This document shows positions 37,999 through 45,707 of a DNA stretch of 64,000 bases, one piece after another; position 1 is the stretch's first letter, and the number at the start of each line of letters is the position of its first letter. This DNA is from an uncultured Bacteroidales bacterium (GTDB taxonomy: Bacteria > Bacteroidota > Bacteroidia > Bacteroidales > UBA932): contig CAJOLJ010000007.1 of assembly GCA_905235445.1 (NCBI GenBank), positions 1-64,000 on the forward strand. Direction: 5' to 3'. Position numbers and translations under genes: made by a program. A model generated the notes under the pieces. It was not told the origin of the DNA. It saw only the letters and a list, made by a program, of their open reading frames with translations, and made no database searches.

Positions 37999-39324
37999 TC
38001 AAAGTTTTATGGTGTTGGACTTTCGGTTCTGCAGAATCTTGACTTTCATCGCATTCTCGGCCTCCTTGGCGTCTAGGGCCTTCTGGTAGGCCTGGCGGGC
38101 CAGCAGGTTGCCATTGTTCTTCTTCTTCAGTTCGTCGAGGTTCTCGCGGAGCTGCCACTGCTGTATGAGGATGGAGAAGAATGCTATGGCGAACATTACC
38201 AGGAAACCCAGCAGGATGGTGTTCTGGTTCTGGTGGCGCAGCCTCTCGGCGTCGGCACGCAGCTTGGCGTTGTTCATTTCGGCGTCAAGTATGGCCATGT
38301 CCTCGTTCTGCACCTTGATGTACACCGAATCCTTCTCTTCCATCAGCCGTGTGAGCTCTCCGTAGGCATCGTTGTATCTGTCTAAATCTGCATAGATGCC
38401 GTGCTTGAGCTCATGCCTGGTCTTGGGGGACGAGAGCGAGTCGGCCATTGCCAGAGCTTCCTCGAAGAGCTTGCGGGAGCGAAGGTAGCATACGTCCATC
38501 TCGAAACGTTCGTCGGCGTTGGCCTGCACTTCGTAGAGGGGGGCCGACACCAGGGAGTCGTAGGAGCTCCACAAAGCATCAAGGTCGCCCTCGGCGTTGT
38601 ACAGGTAGCAGCGCGTCATCAGCACCTTGATCCGTATGGTGGGGAAATACTCCTGATAGGTCTCGGCCATGTCGCAGAACTCGGCGGCCTTCTCGAAGTT
38701 GTTTTCCTTGATATATTCCTGTGCTATAAGGATATAGAGGTTGGGTAGCTCCTGCTCCGCCCTCGCTTCCCGGCAGTACCGTGCGGCACTGTTGAAGTTC
38801 TGTATGGCCAGATGAGAATTGCTTCTGTAGCTCTGGATGAGCCCGATTATCCGGTGCGAGTACATCTGGCCCAGGGCACTCTTGCTCTCGTTGGCGCTGC
38901 GCTCCAGGGCTCGGGCCTCCAGCATGGCGTCGGACACCCTTCCGGCATAGATGAGGTACTGACAGTATTCGTGGATGGTGGAATACAGAAAGGTCAGGCA
39001 CTCCTTGCGTCCGCTCAGCAGGGTCTTGATTTCGGCTACGGCTTCGTCTACGCGGTCGTAGTCGCCCTGTGCCACCCGGACGGGGATTTCCAGGGACAGG
39101 CCGAGACACTTGAAGCGGAAGTCCGGGCGCTCCTCTCCCACCCTGTACAGCGAGTCGGCAAGTGCAAGGTTGTCGGGATTGTAGAGCTGCATGCGCCCGA
39201 AGGCATAACGCTGGAAAGTGTCGTGATCCACCTTCAGGCGGTTCACTATTTGAGCCCACGCACCCGCCTGTGGGGCGAGCAGCAGGACTGCGGCCACCAG
39301 GGCATTGGTCAGACGGCGAAGCAT
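37999..39324 (-). CDS. TPR receptor-like membrane protein lacking a kinase domain
   Basis: 441 aa. The ATG at 39324 is used because it opens a signal peptide (LVAAVLLLAPQAGAWAQ) and overlaps the response regulator stop by one base (TAATG). The periplasmic part is TPR-like helices (AIQNFNSAARYCREARAEQE, LIAQEYIKENNFEKAAEFCDMA). One membrane helix follows (ILLGFLVMFAIAFFSILI), then a cytoplasmic coiled coil with ENAMKVKILQN. In the operon's own kinase the equivalent stretch reads NAAKTRFVQN and runs into MSHEVRTPL. Here it stops after eight more residues. It therefore looks like a TPR histidine kinase shorn of its kinase module just before the H-box. Confidence 0.85.
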   Translation of the reverse strand: MLRRLTNALVAAVLLLAPQAGAWAQIVNRLKVDHDTFQRYAFGRMQLYNPDNLALADSLYRVGEERPDFRFKCLGLSLEIPVRVAQGDYDRVDEAVAEIKTLLSGRKECLTFLYSTIHEYCQYLIYAGRVSDAMLEARALERSANESKSALGQMYSHRIIGLIQSYRSNSHLAIQNFNSAARYCREARAEQELPNLYILIAQEYIKENNFEKAAEFCDMAETYQEYFPTIRIKVLMTRCYLYNAEGDLDALWSSYDSLVSAPLYEVQANADERFEMDVCYLRSRKLFEEALAMADSLSSPKTRHELKHGIYADLDRYNDAYGELTRLMEEKDSVYIKVQNEDMAILDAEMNNAKLRADAERLRHQNQNTILLGFLVMFAIAFFSILIQQWQLRENLDELKKKNNGNLLARQAYQKALDAKEAENAMKVKILQNRKSNTIKL

Positions 39325-39746
39325 TATTTTCCGGCCTTGGCTTCCACGAGTTTCATCTGGGTGTTGACGCAACTCAGAAGCTTTTGCATGATTATGGGTT
39401 TCATTATGAAGTCGTTGGCTCCGAGGTTGAAACCTTTGACCACATCTTCGTTTGAGTTCAGTGCGGAGAGGATCACTATCTGGATGTCCTCGGTGGCGGG
39501 ATCCGCCCTCAGGCGGCGCAGGACTTCAAAGCCGTCGAGGACGGGAAGCATGAGGTCAAGCAGGATGAGGTCGGGCTTCTGGGCGGCTACGGCATCGAGA
39601 GCCTGCTGCCCGTTGGCCGCTGTACGGATAGCGAAGTTGTACTTGGACAGCATCTTCTGAACCAGGGTGAGGTTGATGGGGATGTCATCCACTACCAGGA
39701 CATTGAACCTGGAATAGTCGTGATCTTGTGCGTAGAATGGTACCAT
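39324..39746 (-). CDS. Single-domain response regulator (receiver only)
   Basis: 140 aa CheY-like receiver with no output domain. Acidic pocket VVDDIP (Asp20-Asp21), phosphoacceptor Asp64 in LILLDLMLPVLDGF, switch Ser in VILSALNSNED, and conserved Lys in DFIMKPI. It begins 4 bases after the TPR kinase stop, so the kinase is its obvious partner. Its stop overlaps the next start (TAATG), pointing to coupled translation. With no DNA-binding domain it must act by protein contact, perhaps on the TPR receptor or membrane AraC protein of the same operon. Confidence 0.93.
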   Translation of the reverse strand: MVPFYAQDHDYSRFNVLVVDDIPINLTLVQKMLSKYNFAIRTAANGQQALDAVAAQKPDLILLDLMLPVLDGFEVLRRLRADPATEDIQIVILSALNSNEDVVKGFNLGANDFIMKPIIMQKLLSCVNTQMKLVEAKAGK

Positions 39747-39750
39747 TGTA

Positions 39751-41700
39751 TTAATTTTCTTTGTTTTCTTCAGTAGGTTTTACGGGGACATTGAAAATGA
39801 ATCTGGCCCCGGGGCCTTCCCATGTGGTGTCGAGATAGATTTCCGCATTCATCAGGTTCGCTATGTCGCGGCATATGCTGAGCCCAAGTCCGGTGCCCTG
39901 CACGAACTCGTCGAGCTTGGTGAAGCGCTCGAATATGGCTTCCGCCTTCTCCGGAGGCACGCCTGTGCCGGTGTCGGTGACAGAGAAGCTCGCATAGCCG
40001 GGCTTGGCTGTCAGGGAACTCCTCAGGACTATGGACCCCTCGGTGGTGTGCTTGCAGGAGTTTGTGAGCATGTTGATGATTATCTGCTGGATACGGTTCG
40101 GGTCGGACACTATGGTCACAGGGACTTCGGATTCCGGCTCATAGGTCATGGTCACGCCGGGCTGCAACCTGTGCTCGGTGCTGGTGATGGCCGCCTGGCA
40201 GAGGAAGTTCACCTCACACTCTTCGTTGGCGATTCGGTACTTGCCGGAATCCATCACGGATATGTTGAGGATGTCGTCGAGCAGCATCGTCAGCATCTTG
40301 GAATTGTTGATGATGTGGTTGGAGAACTGTTCCTTCTCCTCCTCCGGGAAAGTGCCGTCAGGCAGGGCCAGGAGCTGAGAGAAGCCGATTATGGCGTTTA
40401 GCGGCGTGCGCACTTCATGGCTCATGTTCTGTACGAAGCGTGTCTTTGCTGCATTGGCGTTCACCACCATCTCGTTGGCCTCTGCGAGTTCTGTGTTGTG
40501 TCTCCTCAGGGAAACCGCATAGGCAAGCATGGCAAGCAGTACGACAGCCAGAATCGTGATAATCAGCAGCATCATGGTTTTGTTCTTATTCAGCAGGGCT
40601 TGTTTCTTCTCGTCAAGCTCGGCATGCAGTATATCGTTGCCCAGACGGGCGTCCAGTTCGGTAATCTTGGATTTGTTGTTGACGGAAAAGAGTTTTTCGT
40701 AGCGCTGAACCACTTCCTTCTCCATTATGAACGCCTTGTCGGTATAACCGAAAACTTCAGCGATATTGGCTATGACCCTGTATTCGCGCAGCCTGGACAA
40801 GGAGAAGGAGTTGATCTCCTTGGAATCGAAGGTGCCGTCGATTATGGAATCGAAGCACTCGAATACCAGAGGCGCTGTTACACTGATTGTTCTGAGTTGT
40901 GGGTCCTTGATGCAGCAATCCCGCTTCTCCTTGTAGGTGTCAAGGTCTTTCTCATATAGGGCCATCTTCGCAAGATAGTAATTGCAGCGCAGCGTGTCCA
41001 GGTGGGTCTCCGAGGTGGCAACAGCGTTTTTCAGGCAAATGCTCACGGAATCATGACCCACGGGATAGGTATCGGACAGGTCGCAATAAAGCCTGGATAA
41101 ACTCTGGCGCTTGATGACGGGATCGGATGTTTTGTCGTACATCTTCAGTGCGGTGAGAATATAATCCTTGGCAGTGACATAGTCTCCCAGGGCGGTATAG
41201 AGCGAAACCATGTATCGGTAACTCATCCATATGCCGTATTCTTCACGGCGATTGCTTGCGGTTTTCTGCATCTCGACCAGCAAATCCATGGTTTTGACTT
41301 GCTTTTCATGATTGTAGAAGTAAGTCTGGACCAGTTGGTAGGAGTAGTAATAGTACTGCGTAAAACCGTTTCTGTCAGCCACCCGCTTCAACTCTTCCTG
41401 CTTCTGCAAAATCAGGTTGTCCTGTTCTTCCGTTGTCTTGACATGCCGGGGAATCAAGTTCGTGGCGTGCTTGAGCTGCATTACATAGTAGAGGGTCTCA
41501 GCTTTCTTGTCTTTCTTCTCGAGAGCTTTCTGTAATAAGGCTTCTGCGAGTTCGTCAAAATTGTCCGAGACAATGTTTTTCTCGCATTTGTCGAAAAGGA
41601 CATAGCACTCGTCATCGATTTCGTATGGATTGTTTTGCGAGAATGCTGGAAGAGCCACCCCGAGGGCGAGAATCAGTGAAACCAGAATCCTTTTCTTCAT
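39751..41700 (-). CDS. TPR-type membrane sensor histidine kinase
   Basis: 649 aa. Signal peptide (LILALGVALPAFSQ), a periplasmic helical TPR-like sensor to about residue 365, a membrane helix (MMLLIITILAVVLLAMLAYAV), then a complete kinase. The H-box is SHEVRTPLNAIIGFSQLL, the N-box IINMLTNSCKHT, the G1 box VTDTGTGVPPEKAE and the G2 box GTGLGLSICRDIAN. This architecture is common among Bacteroidota sensors related to Porphyromonas FimS. It lies 28 bases after the membrane AraC gene and 4 bases before the response regulator. The signal is unknown; co-transcription with a fimbrillin suggests an envelope or surface-structure cue. Confidence 0.93.
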   Translation of the reverse strand: MKKRILVSLILALGVALPAFSQNNPYEIDDECYVLFDKCEKNIVSDNFDELAEALLQKALEKKDKKAETLYYVMQLKHATNLIPRHVKTTEEQDNLILQKQEELKRVADRNGFTQYYYYSYQLVQTYFYNHEKQVKTMDLLVEMQKTASNRREEYGIWMSYRYMVSLYTALGDYVTAKDYILTALKMYDKTSDPVIKRQSLSRLYCDLSDTYPVGHDSVSICLKNAVATSETHLDTLRCNYYLAKMALYEKDLDTYKEKRDCCIKDPQLRTISVTAPLVFECFDSIIDGTFDSKEINSFSLSRLREYRVIANIAEVFGYTDKAFIMEKEVVQRYEKLFSVNNKSKITELDARLGNDILHAELDEKKQALLNKNKTMMLLIITILAVVLLAMLAYAVSLRRHNTELAEANEMVVNANAAKTRFVQNMSHEVRTPLNAIIGFSQLLALPDGTFPEEEKEQFSNHIINNSKMLTMLLDDILNISVMDSGKYRIANEECEVNFLCQAAITSTEHRLQPGVTMTYEPESEVPVTIVSDPNRIQQIIINMLTNSCKHTTEGSIVLRSSLTAKPGYASFSVTDTGTGVPPEKAEAIFERFTKLDEFVQGTGLGLSICRDIANLMNAEIYLDTTWEGPGARFIFNVPVKPTEENKEN

Positions 41701-41728
41701 ATTTCTATTTTTTCATATATTTTAGATT

Positions 41729-43021
41729 TCAGTGGTGTGGGTCTGCCCCCGCAGGTCCTCTGTTGTGCCTGGCGTCCCAGTCGGTCACCCACTGGCGTGG
41801 AGGCATGCCCGTTATCTTCTTGAAGATAGTGTTGAATGACGATGCGCTCACGAAGCCGCAGGCTAGAGCTATCTCTTCCTGACGTGCATGACGGTGATCG
41901 AGCAGGTATTGCTCCGCATAATCCACCCGCAGATTGTTGACGACTTCGGGGAATGTGGTGTTATAGTTCTCGTTGACCATCCTCGAAACGTATGTTTTGT
42001 TGGTGTTGAGCATTTTGGCAACTTCTTCAATGGTGAGGCGAGGACGCAGGAACAGCTGCTCGTCCACCATCAGGGTCTGGAAGCGGGAGAGGAGTTCATC
42101 CCAGAACGACGGTGTCATGGTCCCCGTCGGGAGTCCCGCACTGCGGATAACGATTGAAGGGGCCGAGCCGTGCGCACTTGTCGCCATGGCGGTCCCGTCC
42201 TCTCCGTAGGTTCCACCCCCATCTTCGGTTCCGTCCGCAGCAGTTTCTCCGTCAGTTCCAGCGTTGCTGGAAATCCCTTCGGTTGCAAGGGCGCCGAACC
42301 CATCGGCAAGCAGGGCGGAGCCGTCCCCCGCAGTTGTTTCCTGGACATCATTTCTGGCGTATGTTTCTTTTTCCCCTGAGGGTTCATTTACTTTGGCCTC
42401 TTCGGTTGTACCGGTTGCCGTGGCAGCTGGCAGGGCGGCGGGTTCAATCGCAACGAGCGTATCGAAAAGTACTGAGCCGGCGAACAGCAGCAGCAGGAAT
42501 TGCAGCGCAGGGAACCAGGGATTCTGAACCGGAATTATCGCAATGGTTACAAGCAGTAAACAGCCGAGAATCACCGCTGAGGGCGTCTTTCGGCACTTCA
42601 CGAAAACATAGACCAGTAGTGCGAGAAAGGAAGCAGTCATCCCCGATAAGTATATAGTTCTGAGCGGGAAGACACGGTCCGGCAATAGCAATCCTCCCAG
42701 GAGCAAGACAACCGGGAGAATGAGCATGACCAAATAGGTCGCGATTCTTCCGGTTCCATGGCAGAGTTTCTGTAACTGCAAGATAATCAAAGGTGCCAGG
42801 CTCCAGCCTAACGCTGACATCACACTCATCGTCACCCTGTGCTGCCATACCGATAAATCCTCGTTCCCCAGTACTGCCCTTAGGCAGAAGAAAGCGCCCA
42901 GCACCAGGAACAGCGCCAATGGAACACCCGAATTTCTATCACGCAAGGCCGCCATCGCAAAGATGGCGGCCCAGGCGATACATATCGCGGGGAGGAGCAA
43001 TATCAGAAGTTCACTATCCAT
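41729..43021 (-). CDS. Membrane-anchored AraC-family regulator
   Basis: 430 aa. The N-terminal 200 residues form seven hydrophobic segments (for example LLILLLPAICIAWAAIFAMA, VPLALFLVLGAFFCL, FPALQFLLLLFAGSVLF). A flexible linker of about 95 residues rich in Ala, Gly, Thr and Glu follows. The C-terminus is an AraC-type double helix-turn-helix: LTIEEVAKMLNTNKTYVSRMVNEN, then QEEIALACGFVSASSFNTIFKKITGMPPRQW. A DNA-binding domain tied to a 7-helix membrane domain would carry a membrane signal straight to the chromosome. Its ATG overlaps the fimbrillin stop by one base (TGATG), so the two are translationally coupled. Target unknown; the operon's own promoter is a natural guess. Confidence 0.9.
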   Translation of the reverse strand: MDSELLILLLPAICIAWAAIFAMAALRDRNSGVPLALFLVLGAFFCLRAVLGNEDLSVWQHRVTMSVMSALGWSLAPLIILQLQKLCHGTGRIATYLVMLILPVVLLLGGLLLPDRVFPLRTIYLSGMTASFLALLVYVFVKCRKTPSAVILGCLLLVTIAIIPVQNPWFPALQFLLLLFAGSVLFDTLVAIEPAALPAATATGTTEEAKVNEPSGEKETYARNDVQETTAGDGSALLADGFGALATEGISSNAGTDGETAADGTEDGGGTYGEDGTAMATSAHGSAPSIVIRSAGLPTGTMTPSFWDELLSRFQTLMVDEQLFLRPRLTIEEVAKMLNTNKTYVSRMVNENYNTTFPEVVNNLRVDYAEQYLLDHRHARQEEIALACGFVSASSFNTIFKKITGMPPRQWVTDWDARHNRGPAGADPHH

Positions 43022-44130
43022 CAGAAATCATCGTTATTTTCGTAAATCTTGGTCTCCCAGTCTCCCACGGCAGGAGCGAAAGTAATCTCCTTGTAAACGG
43101 AACTCAGGTCAAGGCCGATGTGGAAGGTGTACTGCTTGCCGTTCTCGAAAATATTGTCGGGAAGGAGGCCGTACAGGGCATACTTCGCCACCTGATCCTT
43201 GAGGGCCGGATATGTGAAGCCGTTGTGGACGAACTCTTCTACATCGTACACCACTTCCACATATTGCTTTCCAAGCTGAATTTCGTCGGGAATCGAGTAA
43301 TAGCGGTGGCTCTCGGCCATGCGGTCCACAAGAGTTTCATGGCCTACGAATTTTTCGTTATCCGACCCTACGCCCACGGGAGCGTCTCCTTCGAATACCA
43401 CCACCTTACGGTAGTAGCCCACCCGGTGCCAGAAGCCTCTGGGCGCATTGAGGTCGTTGACGTAAGTGCCGGCTGAGGCGACATTGTGGGCGGTCAGCTT
43501 GCGGAGGTGGATGAGGCCCTGGAGATCGGCGGACGGGGTTGCGTCGCAAATCTTGTAACCTATGTCGTTGGTGATGTGCTGGAACTCGATCGGTACCATG
43601 TTGAGCTGGTCGATGGCGCGGCGCATTGTTTTGGATACCAGCGGACCGGCATCGGTCTCCGAATCGGAGAAAGGAATGGAGTAGCCTACTGAATCATGAT
43701 AATCCACCGAAGGCACATGAGGATAATATGCGCTGAATGTGACCACGGGCTTTGCTTTCCAAAGTTCTCCGGGAATCCATCCGCTGTAGGTGCCGGATTC
43801 ATTGAAAGCCTTCACGTTGTCCAAAAGGACGTCCCCACTCTCCTCGTCAAAGCCGACGATGCCGAAAGGCTTGGATGGATCCATGGTCGCAACATAATCG
43901 GATGCGTCCACTTCACCGGACCTGGTCATAATACCGGAACGTTCCTTGGAGACAAGCTCTCCGTCTCTGGAAACCTGGATCTTAAAGTCCACCTTCTTCG
44001 CTGGTTCATTGCCGGGCTCGAAAGGCGTATCGATTTCCGTCTTGAGACAACTGCTTAGCGCGAATACGGTAATGATAATTTGCGCTATGGCGAGCGCTGG
44101 GGATTTCAGGGTGGATTTGCTGCGTATCAT
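43021..44130 (-). CDS. Fimbrillin-family lipoprotein, first gene of the signalling operon
   Basis: 369 aa. The ATG at 44130 opens a lipoprotein signal ending FALSSC (Cys28). The body resembles the fimbrillin / Mfa-like proteins of Bacteroidales: an early RSGIMTRSG stretch typical of the cleavable N-terminus, FGIVGFDEESGDVLLDNVKAF, then KPVVTFSAYYPHVPSVDYHDSVGYSIP and EFQHITNDIGYKI in the first lobe. The C-terminal lobe ends with YTFHIGLDLSSVYKEITFAPAVGDWE, also family-like. It could be a pilus subunit or accessory tip protein, or a surface sensor for the operon's kinase. Its stop overlaps the AraC start. Consensus promoter upstream at 44202-44232. Confidence 0.82.
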   Translation of the reverse strand: MIRSKSTLKSPALAIAQIIITVFALSSCLKTEIDTPFEPGNEPAKKVDFKIQVSRDGELVSKERSGIMTRSGEVDASDYVATMDPSKPFGIVGFDEESGDVLLDNVKAFNESGTYSGWIPGELWKAKPVVTFSAYYPHVPSVDYHDSVGYSIPFSDSETDAGPLVSKTMRRAIDQLNMVPIEFQHITNDIGYKICDATPSADLQGLIHLRKLTAHNVASAGTYVNDLNAPRGFWHRVGYYRKVVVFEGDAPVGVGSDNEKFVGHETLVDRMAESHRYYSIPDEIQLGKQYVEVVYDVEEFVHNGFTYPALKDQVAKYALYGLLPDNIFENGKQYTFHIGLDLSSVYKEITFAPAVGDWETKIYENNDDF

Positions 44131-44201
44131 AATCGTATCTCTTGTGTTGTTAAGTGTGTTCTCAAAAAATAAATGTTTGTGGCTTGCTCTCAAACCGCAG
44201 G

Positions 44202-44232
44202 CAAAGATAGAACAATAATTTCTAAAAACAAA
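44202..44232 (-). promoter_or_regulatory. Consensus Bacteroidota promoter of the fimbrillin operon
   Basis: On the minus strand TTTG (44232-44229), exactly 19 bases, then TATCTTTG (44209-44202), about 70 bases from the start codon and set in very AT-rich DNA. The rest of the 44131-44458 gap holds no gene that I can support. Confidence 0.8.
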
Positions 44233-44458
44233 ATAATTATTTCTAAAATAGAAAAAATTTCCAAAAAAAATTACGGCTGCGGATATACCTTATAATATTA
44301 TGGGAAAAATAGGGTCGGGACGGGGATAATGATTCAATGAAGGCAGCGTAATGGAAGCATAGCATAACGGGTGTGTACTAGTCCATGGCGTCAAGAAGCT
44401 TTTTTTCAAATCCAAATCTCCGCCCTCGAAGCGGACAGTCCACGCCCCGGCTTGACCC

Positions 44459-44872
44459 TCATAAAACCATCAGAAGGGTGCCGACTCCAATCAAAATGCA
44501 GCCAAGAGCTGATTTGAGGGTAAACTGCTCGTGAAGGAATACGACGGCGAGGATTATGGTCAGGACTACCGACAATTTATCGACCGGCACCACTTTGGAG
44601 ACATCGCCCACCTGCAGCGCCTTGTAATAACAAAGCCACGAGGCCCCGGTGGCGATGCCGGAGAGAATGAGGAAGATCCAGCTTCTTTGGCTTATTTCCT
44701 TCATGCCGCTTTGCTGGTGCGTCACGAAAACCATCATCCAGGCCATAACCACAACTACCATCGTTCGGATGGCGGTGGCGAGGTTGGAACCGACCCCCTC
44801 TATACCGACCTTGGCCAGGATGGATGTCAGGGCGGCGAACAGGGCCGAACCAAGTGCAAACCAGAACCACAT
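44459..44872 (-). CDS. Small EamA-family (DMT) transporter
   Basis: 137 aa from the ATG at 44872, which starts the first hydrophobic helix (MWFWFALGSALFAALTSILAK). A single EamA unit with about five helices: TMVVVVMAWMMVFV, WIFLILSGIATGASWLCYYKAL, LSVVLTIILAVVFLHE and SALGCILIGVGTLLMV. Single-unit EamA proteins of about 140 aa exist as dimers; full DMT carriers have two units. WLCYYKALQVGDVSKVVPVDKLS is the characteristic family block. Substrate unknown. It lies between the truncated ABC permease and the fimbrillin operon, all on the minus strand. Confidence 0.85.
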   Translation of the reverse strand: MWFWFALGSALFAALTSILAKVGIEGVGSNLATAIRTMVVVVMAWMMVFVTHQQSGMKEISQRSWIFLILSGIATGASWLCYYKALQVGDVSKVVPVDKLSVVLTIILAVVFLHEQFTLKSALGCILIGVGTLLMVL

Positions 44873-44905
44873 ATTTACAGAAGATTTTTGAACGTGCAAA
44901 TTAGC

Positions 44906-45367
44906 TTAAAGCTCCTCGCATTTGCAGCAAGATTCCATTTGCTGCAGGCCCGCCCGCGTTATCATATGATGAGTTTTATGCGGAAGCCCCGCCTCGGTCT
45001 GACCACGTTCGATGCCCTCGATGGCGGTGCGCAGCATCTCGCTGATGTAGGCGGCCGTATTCATGCCAAAGGTGACTATGGCCACGATGATGCCGGTGGC
45101 ATCAAGAGGCGCCATCACCACATAATACATCAGCATGAGCAGCACCAGGACGGGGGTCCCACGCATCATGTCGATATATACCTTGGCGGTTTTCCGCAAC
45201 CAGGAGCGGCGGTTCATTCGCATCCAGCACACAAGTCCGCCCAGAACCGAACCCAGGAGGGCGGCGCAGACCGTGATGATGAGCGTGACCTGCAGGCCAT
45301 CAAGAATCATGCGGTAGCGATCCTCGACTATCAAGTTGTTTGTGAAGCTCTCAATAATTCTGTTCAT
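44906..45367 (-). pseudogene. Truncated amino-acid ABC transporter permease
   Basis: Polar amino acid permease (HisM/GlnP type), 153 aa from the ATG at 45367, where the family is about 220 aa or more. The first 120 residues are normal: ILDGLQVTLIITVCAALLGSVLGG, YIDMMRGTPVLVLLMLMYY and TFGMNTAAYISEMLRTAIEGIERGQTEAG. After EAG, where the EAA coupling loop (GLSR..F..IVLPQA) should follow, the frame enters unrelated sequence rich in His, Cys and Lys and stops. The membrane contact to the ATPase is thus lost. No ATPase or binding protein is nearby. It looks like the remnant of a deletion or rearrangement whose right-hand limit is about 44990. Confidence 0.85.
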
Positions 45368-45456
45368 GGTCTTTTCATAATGTAAAGGCTTGCAGTAGGA
45401 TACGACCGCAAGAGCAAGGAGGGAACGGGAAATCCCTTGTTGGGGGCCTTTCAAAA

Positions 45457-45513
45457 TGTCAATTATCCAAGGCGAAGATAGCTATTTTCAGCTGTAATTT
45501 TGAAGGGTGATGG
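45457..45513 (+). repeat. Right copy of the roughly 50-bp imperfect direct repeat
   Basis: Pairs with 37383-37433. On the minus strand it holds TATCTTCG (45480-45473), so it may act as the promoter of the truncated permease; on the plus strand it holds TAATTTTG. The word GGCGAAGATA also occurs ahead of the LysR gene at 34575-34584. Confidence 0.6.
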
Positions 45514-45652
45514 CCCCTTTCTCTGTACAACGTCCGCCAATCTCACGGGCAACTACCCCTTTACAGAGCCGACGAATAATTGTCCGTATAGGCTCTGACA
45601 GGAACGGATCCAGGTTAATCGTGAGAAACGCCGGGGGACTCCGAATAACATC

Positions 45653-45677
45653 ATCCCTCGGACGCAGTCCGAGGGAT
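45653..45677. terminator. Perfect 11-bp hairpin after the HTCS gene
   Basis: ATCCCTCGGAC (45653-45663), loop GCA, GTCCGAGGGAT (45667-45677), 30 bases beyond the HTCS stop. The U-rich side (TGCCTTTCTT) faces the plus strand, so it would stop plus-strand readthrough best. Confidence 0.6.
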
Positions 45678-45707
45678 TGCCTTTCTTATGATAGCGATAT
45701 CCAGGAA

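Larger units (their letters stand above)
45368..45707. other. Intergenic region with several inverted repeats
   Basis: No gene seen. From left to right it holds the right copy of the 50-bp repeat (45457-45513), an inverted repeat CAGAGCC (45564-45570) / GGCTCTG (45591-45597) enclosing 20 bases, and a perfect 11-bp hairpin at 45653-45677. Confidence 0.6.

Noticed and set aside
37383..45513. Block between the 50-bp repeats as an integrative element
   Set aside because: No integrase, relaxase, transposase or tRNA is present, and the repeats are only about three-quarters identical. Kept only as a finding about similar flanks, not called a mobile element.
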